Assembly (NCBI GenBank): GCA_021647445.1
Contig: JAKIUS010000030.1
Span: 1-9,687, forward strand
From: Geopsychrobacter sp.
GTDB lineage: Bacteria > Desulfobacterota > Desulfuromonadia > Desulfuromonadales > Geopsychrobacteraceae
Length of the DNA: 9,687 nt
Reading direction: 5' to 3'
Shown here: in pieces, positions 5,877-9,687 of the stretch
How the letters are laid out: every line of letters begins with the position of its first letter
Numbering within the stretch: position 1 is the first letter of the stretch
Translations under genes and position numbers: made by a program
Notes under the pieces: model-generated
The model's input: the letters and a program-made list of their open reading frames with translations, nothing else
What the model was told of the DNA's origin: nothing
Databases searched by the model: none

Positions 5877-8231
5877 ATGAAAGAAAATCTCAAGGTACAA
5901 CATTTCTGTTCGACTTTCGAAACGACCGATATGGGAACGGAGTGTCGGCTTCACCTGCCGTTTGAGTCAAAGCGAGAAGAATCGCAAAATCTGCGCCTGA
6001 CCGGACTCAGCTTTCGTCATCGACTGACATTATTGGTTTTAGCCTCAATTCTGGTGCCGGTCATCCTTGCTAGTCTCCTTGCCTTTATTTCTTTCGATCA
6101 ACAGCTTAAAACCAAACTAGCGAGTCAACTGACTGCGGAACAGAAAATTTTTTCGCTACAGCTCGATCACCGTCATGACGATTTGATAAAGGGGTTGGCG
6201 CGAGTTGTCGCCGATAATACCCTGCAGGTGACCTTAGCTCTCGGTATCGACGCACAGTTAGGACATTATCTGCAACAGCAGATGGCGCCTCTGGGTTTTT
6301 CGGGACTCGGTATCGTTGACCTTGGTTCTCAACTGATTGCCCGGCAGGGACAAGTTCCGGAAGTCTGTCTTGTCTCTGCGGATCCCCTGATGATCGACCG
6401 AGCTCGGGGCGAACTCTGTATGCGGGCTCCAATTTTTAAAAATGGCAGCCAGATTGGCACGGCGATAGCGAGTATCTCCATCGGCGGTGAAGAGTTTTTA
6501 AGACAGCTTAAGGCCGATTTGAAGAGTCATCTTTTCTTGCTGATTGACGGTAATCCCGTTTTATCAGAATTCACTTCTGCTCTTCCTTTAGGGGATATCA
6601 TGGCATTGCGTGAAGGAGAGTTAAGCGAAGTCAAGATCGGTGGTGAAAATTATATTGCCCAGATCGGTTCGCGAGAATATTGCGGTCGCTCCGCACTTCT
6701 CGGGACCCTGGTTCTTAAAAGCAGGGAATATACCAGCTATTGGAATGTCGCCGCAAAGATCACCGGCGTTTTGTTGCTGGTTGTTCTGTTGTTGGTCATT
6801 GTCATGCGCAAATTTGTTGCGGGCCTGTTGCGGCCGATTTCTCGGTTGACGGACGCCGCTCGCCAGGTCGAACAGGGCGATGCGCAACTCTTTCAGTTGG
6901 ATTGCCGGCGGACTGATGAATTGGGGGTGCTCAATCGAGCATTTGTCAAAATGGCGACCAGTCAACAGCGTTATGCCGAGCAACTCGAAAAAAAGGTTGC
7001 GGAACGTACCGTGGCGTTAACGCAACTCAATCGTGCCCTTGAAGAGGATATTAAGGCGCGGGAGGAGGCTGAATACGCCAAAGAACGGTTGGAACAGCAG
7101 TTATTTCAAACGCAAAAGATGGACGCGATCGGAACCATGGCCGGTGGTATTGCTCATGATATCAACAATACCCTCGTGCCGATTTTTGCCTACACCGAAA
7201 TGGTGATGCGAAAAATCCCGGAAGAGGATAAGAACTACGGCCGCCTGACCAAGGTCCGGCTGGCGGCCAACCGGTGCCGCGATCTGGTGAGTCAGATTCT
7301 GATGTTCAGCCGTCAGGGGGCGACCGATAAGAGCGTCTTGCAGCCGCACCTTGTCATACAGGAGACGGCTAAGTTGTTAAGGGCGTCAACCCCGTCGACC
7401 GTCAATATTATTGTTGAAATCGATGAAAACTGCGGCCATATCCTGGCCAATGAATCGCAGATACATCAAATCATTTTAAACCTGTGTACAAATGCGGTGC
7501 AGGCCATGAACCAGCAGGGCACCCTGGAGATCCGTTTGCAGAAGATCGAGCGGAGCTCCGCACAAACCCGGTTGAAAATACCCTTTGCCCAGATCGAAGT
7601 TAGTGACACCGGTCATGGTATGAGTGAAGACGTGCAGAAAAGGATCTTCGAACCATTCTTTACGACCAAGGAGGTGGGTAAGGGGACCGGCATGGGGCTC
7701 TCCGTCGTCCATGGTATTGTCAGGTCTCATGGGGGCGAAATTTTGTGTGACAGTAGCCTCGATAAAGGGACCAGATTCAAAGTCTGCTTGCCCTTGCTCG
7801 GTGCAGAAGCACATCTCCCTGCTTTGCCGCTGGAAATTATCGGCCCTCTGGAGGGGGATGAAAGGGTTCTCTTGTTGGATGATGAAGTTGAAATTACTGC
7901 ATCCTGGGCCGAATATTTGCGGGAATATGGTTATCACACGACCTGCGTTAATAGCGTGAGTGAGGCCCTCACCTTATTGCAGGAGGCAGAGCCTCCTTTT
8001 AATCTGCTGGTCAGTGATCAGACCATGCCGCAGAAGACCGGTCTGCAGTTCGCTCTCGAACTCTCTTGTTCTTATCCCGACCTGCCCATTTTGCTCTGCA
8101 GTGGAGATCGATCGGGGCTTGATGGGGCCGATGTGCAGGCAACATCCATCCGCGAGGTTTTGTCGAAACCCCTCGCCGGGTCCGAACTGATCGCGTCTAT
8201 CCGCAGGATTTTCCCACCGACTGAAGGTTGA
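5877..8231 (+). CDS. Hybrid sensor histidine kinase (sensor-HAMP-HisKA-HATPase-REC)
   Basis: A 784-residue inner-membrane kinase. An in-frame TAA directly before the ATG fixes the upstream limit, and no good Shine-Dalgarno is seen. Layout: a polar, probably cytoplasmic N-terminus of ~47 residues; TM1 ~49-72; an extracytoplasmic region ~73-290, possibly Cache-like; TM2 ~293-310; HAMP ~312-365 ('LLRPISRLTDAA', 'DELGVLNRAF'); a coiled coil ~365-412. HisKA has H427 in 'AGGIAHDINN'. The ATPase has N539 ('NLCTNAVQAM'), 'DTGHG' (577-581), 'FEPFFTT' (591-597) and 'GKGTGMGLS' (601-609). The C-terminal receiver has acidic D668-D669, phosphoacceptor D714 ('SDQTMP'), S742 and K764 ('SKPL'). All catalytic residues appear intact. 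No separate response regulator gene is in the window, so the output partner lies elsewhere or the receiver acts by itself. It follows the binding-protein gene with no terminator between and probably forms a sensing pair with it. Confidence 0.93.
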   Translation: MKENLKVQHFCSTFETTDMGTECRLHLPFESKREESQNLRLTGLSFRHRLTLLVLASILVPVILASLLAFISFDQQLKTKLASQLTAEQKIFSLQLDHRHDDLIKGLARVVADNTLQVTLALGIDAQLGHYLQQQMAPLGFSGLGIVDLGSQLIARQGQVPEVCLVSADPLMIDRARGELCMRAPIFKNGSQIGTAIASISIGGEEFLRQLKADLKSHLFLLIDGNPVLSEFTSALPLGDIMALREGELSEVKIGGENYIAQIGSREYCGRSALLGTLVLKSREYTSYWNVAAKITGVLLLVVLLLVIVMRKFVAGLLRPISRLTDAARQVEQGDAQLFQLDCRRTDELGVLNRAFVKMATSQQRYAEQLEKKVAERTVALTQLNRALEEDIKAREEAEYAKERLEQQLFQTQKMDAIGTMAGGIAHDINNTLVPIFAYTEMVMRKIPEEDKNYGRLTKVRLAANRCRDLVSQILMFSRQGATDKSVLQPHLVIQETAKLLRASTPSTVNIIVEIDENCGHILANESQIHQIILNLCTNAVQAMNQQGTLEIRLQKIERSSAQTRLKIPFAQIEVSDTGHGMSEDVQKRIFEPFFTTKEVGKGTGMGLSVVHGIVRSHGGEILCDSSLDKGTRFKVCLPLLGAEAHLPALPLEIIGPLEGDERVLLLDDEVEITASWAEYLREYGYHTTCVNSVSEALTLLQEAEPPFNLLVSDQTMPQKTGLQFALELSCSYPDLPILLCSGDRSGLDGADVQATSIREVLSKPLAGSELIASIRRIFPPTEG

Positions 8232-8264
8232 TGAAGAGAAGGTCGTCCGATAGGCTGCTGGGCG

Positions 8265-8765
8265 CTATTTACGTCGGAACAGGTCGGTCTTAAGGCTCGA
8301 CACCCGGTCGAGAAACAGGTAGCCGTCCAGATGGTCAAGTTCATGCTGAATGGCGATCGCCTCAAAACCCTGTGATTTTATGACTTGTAACTGCTGATCC
8401 TGATCCAGAAACTGCATCACAATGTGTTCCGCCCGCAAGACGTTCCCGGTGTAATCGGGGACCGACATGCAGCCTTCGCGGACCGTGACTTGTCCCTCGC
8501 GCTCGATGATCTGCGGATTTATCATCTGCAAAAGACCGTGATTCTCCTGTTTTTTTCCCAATTTGCTTTTAGAAACATCAACCACTACCGCGCGTCTGGT
8601 GTCGCCAATTTGCGGGGCGGCAACGCCAACCGAATGGCCGGCGTCGACCATGGTAGCGACCAGATCGGCCAGCAGAGTATCTACGGAGTCGTCCCATAGT
8701 CCGATGGCCGCACAGACCTCTTTAAGTAGCGGATTGGGATAAAGCAGGATCTCTTTGACTGCCAT
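8265..8765 (-). CDS. def: Peptide deformylase
   Basis: A 166-residue cytoplasmic metalloenzyme that removes the formyl group from the N-terminal Met of new proteins. Motif I is 'SVGVAAPQIG' (45-54) with Gln52; motif II is 'EGCMSVP' (97-103) with metal ligand Cys99; motif III is 'QHELDHLDG' (140-148) with ligands His141 and His145 and catalytic Glu142. Length is normal for bacterial Def. Two small departures: Ser45 replaces the first Gly of G-x-G-x-A-A-x-Q, and Met100 replaces Leu of EGCLS. All metal and catalytic residues remain, so activity is expected. The gene lies 6 nt after the ACT-domain gene with only a weak Shine-Dalgarno of its own, suggesting co-transcription and coupling. The usual fmt neighbour is not present in the window. 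It converges on the kinase gene with 33 nt between stops and no clear terminator. Confidence 0.95.
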   Translation of the reverse strand: MAVKEILLYPNPLLKEVCAAIGLWDDSVDTLLADLVATMVDAGHSVGVAAPQIGDTRRAVVVDVSKSKLGKKQENHGLLQMINPQIIEREGQVTVREGCMSVPDYTGNVLRAEHIVMQFLDQDQQLQVIKSQGFEAIAIQHELDHLDGYLFLDRVSSLKTDLFRRK

Positions 8766-8771
8766 GGTTCG

Positions 8772-9311
8772 TTAAAGCTCCACCGGCGTAATTGAACGGA
8801 CCGAAATGTCAATCTTCATCTCATTTTTGAGTTTTATCATCCAGCCTTCGACATCTTCGATTTCGATTCCGGGGTTCAGTACCGCTTCAATCATCATGAC
8901 ATAGACCGGAGTGTCTTTTTTCCCGATCAGTTTGGTGTTGAGGTCGGTAATGTTGAGCTGACGCTCACCCAGCTCTTTGGCAACCTGGTAGACAATTCCC
9001 GGTTTGTCGGCACCATAAACCGAGATCATGCAGATTTCGCCCTGAAGGTCAGGATGTTTTTCACCACCGGGCTTTAGGGTCCGCAGATAGACCGAAAGTC
9101 CACTCTCTTCGAGTGGAGTAAAGGCTTGGGTCAGGGCGTGCTGATCTTTGAGTTCTGGATGTGAGATAATTAAGATCATCGAGAATTGGCCACCGAGAAT
9201 GGAACAACTGCTGTCAGCGATGTTGCATCCAATCTGATAGAGAATACCGGTGACCTCAGAGACGATACCGGTGCGGTCGCGACCGATGATGGTCAGGGCG
9301 AAATGGTTCAT
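8772..9311 (-). CDS. Double ACT-domain protein, GcvR-like
   Basis: A 179-residue cytoplasmic protein with two tandem ACT domains. The first begins at the N-terminus ('TIIGRDRTGIVSEVTGIL', residues 7-24) and the second at ~93 ('ISVYGADKPGIVYQVAKEL', 96-114); both show the G-x-D-x-x-G-I-V turn of ACT domains that bind amino acids or other small ligands. The arrangement and length match GcvR, the accessory repressor of the glycine cleavage system, and related uncharacterised ACT proteins. There is no DNA-binding domain, so any control of transcription would need a partner; no gcvA or gcv genes are in the window. The frame is open for 21 more codons, but the start at 9311 has GGAGGAG 5 nt upstream and begins directly with the ACT strand. 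It is the first gene of a unit with def. Confidence 0.85.
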   Translation of the reverse strand: MNHFALTIIGRDRTGIVSEVTGILYQIGCNIADSSCSILGGQFSMILIISHPELKDQHALTQAFTPLEESGLSVYLRTLKPGGEKHPDLQGEICMISVYGADKPGIVYQVAKELGERQLNITDLNTKLIGKKDTPVYVMMIEAVLNPGIEIEDVEGWMIKLKNEMKIDISVRSITPVEL

Positions 9312-9316
9312 TGGTT

Positions 9317-9323
9317 CTCCTCC
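9317..9323 (-). promoter_or_regulatory. Strong ribosome binding site deciding the ACT-protein start
   Basis: On the minus strand GGAGGAG stands 5 nt before the ATG at 9311. It selects the 179-residue product over the longer open frame starting at 9374. Confidence 0.75.
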
Positions 9324-9375
9324 AGGGCTTGGGGGCAGACAGGTTGCTTTTCTCTGGATCGGCCAGAAGATCAAA

Positions 9376-9399
9376 AGGCAACTCGTCGAGGAGTTGCTT
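9376..9399. repeat. Hairpin-forming inverted repeat in the divergent region
   Basis: GCAACTC (9378-9384) pairs exactly with GAGTTGC (9391-9397) around a 6-nt loop GTCGAG; one G-T and one A-T pair extend the stem to 9 bp. On the minus strand it is followed by CTTTTGATCTT, so it could act as a weak attenuator in the leader of the ACT gene. On the plus strand it lies just before an extended -10 promoter and could be an operator. The sequence does not decide between these. Confidence 0.5.
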
Positions 9400-9417
9400 A
9401 ATTTAGACGTTTACCTC

Positions 9418-9426
9418 TGCTATACT
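9418..9426 (+). promoter_or_regulatory. Extended -10 promoter towards the lipoprotein gene
   Basis: TGCTATACT holds the TGn extension and a 5/6 match to TATAAT (9421-9426). No convincing -35 lies 16-18 nt upstream, which extended -10 promoters tolerate. Transcription would start near 9433 and run about 140 nt to the lipoprotein ATG at 9574. The rest of 9312-9573 holds only the inverted repeat described above, a small TCGATT/AATCGA hairpin (9457-9471) and a possible 34-codon frame. Confidence 0.5.
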
Positions 9427-9573
9427 TTGTAGCATGTTCAACGGGGTTTTGGTCAATCGATTTTCAATCGACAATCATCCTCGTGACAGCACCGAAAGAG
9501 TCCGGTGGCTTATTGAGGATGTTCTGTGGTGGGACTGAAGAAATTATCTTTTTGAGGAAGGATCGACGCTGCT

Positions 9574-9687
9574 ATGAAAAATCTTTTTTTTCTGACTTTG
9601 GCCCTGTTCCTGTTGGCCGGCTGCGCCCGTAATACGCGGGTTGAGAGTGATATGGGGATCAAGGGGGCTCCTGACTGGGTGAACGAA
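9574..9687 (+). CDS. Lipoprotein, probably LPP20 family, 5' part
   Basis: The first 38 residues are visible and the gene runs off the right edge. Residues 1-16 are a lipoprotein signal peptide (Lys2, then a Leu/Phe-rich core) ending in the lipobox L-A-G-C with Cys17 as the lipidated residue. Ala follows Cys, not Asp, which in Gram-negative sorting rules favours the outer membrane. The first mature residues end in 'GIKGAPDWVNE', which resembles the conserved G-A-P-x-W-V start of the LPP20 lipoprotein domain; that family call rests on this short stretch. The Shine-Dalgarno is GAGGAAGG (9554-9561), 12 nt before the ATG, slightly far. Expression is probably from the extended -10 promoter near 9421. 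Confidence 0.75.
   Translation, partial: MKNLFFLTLALFLLAGCARNTRVESDMGIKGAPDWVNE

Noticed and set aside
8232..8264. A bidirectional terminator between the convergent kinase and deformylase genes
   Set aside because: The 33-nt gap contains no clear inverted repeat or T-rich end on either strand.

Overview
The window looks like chromosomal DNA of a Gram-negative, probably anaerobic bacterium of the Desulfuromonadales/Geobacter-Pelobacter type. This is inference from gene content: a HemY-type protoporphyrinogen oxidase, a FapA/DUF342 protein next to a ferritin-like protein, a DUF2288 gene with an atypical uracil-DNA-glycosylase-like gene, a hybrid histidine kinase with a periplasmic sensor, and an LPP20-type lipoprotein. 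Base composition looks moderate and even, apart from an AT-rich intergenic stretch at about 4528-4729. I see no mobile element, tRNA, rRNA or CRISPR array.

Layout. (1) 1-686, plus: the 3' part of a protoporphyrinogen oxidase gene. (2) 694-2749, minus: a two-gene unit, FapA/DUF342 then a ferritin-like protein, overlapping by 14 nt and convergent with the oxidase gene. (3) 2750-2937: a divergent intergenic region with a sigma70-like promoter and a perfect 13-bp GA-rich direct repeat. (4) 2938-4527, plus: a tight operon of DUF2288, a UDG-superfamily protein and a LysE/RhtB exporter, with overlapping stops and starts. (5) 4528-4729: an AT-rich regulatory region with a 10-bp inverted repeat touching a perfect TTGACA box. 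(6) 4730-8231, plus: a periplasmic ABC-type substrate-binding protein followed by a hybrid sensor histidine kinase. (7) 8265-9311, minus: a double-ACT GcvR-like protein followed 6 nt later by a peptide deformylase. (8) 9312-9573: a divergent intergenic region with a hairpin and an extended -10 promoter. (9) 9574 to the end, plus: the start of an LPP20-like lipoprotein gene.

How the genes may work together. The most suggestive unit is 4730-8231: a solute-binding protein with no transporter permease or ATPase beside it, placed directly before a membrane histidine kinase with its own receiver domain. The simplest reading is a ligand-sensing pair in which the binding protein presents its ligand to the kinase; this is inferred from gene order. 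The remaining units are mostly housekeeping (haem synthesis, N-terminal deformylation) or conserved genes of poorly known role (DUF2288, FapA). I found no clear evidence of a wholly new system; the findings are specific oddities of regulation and protein motifs.
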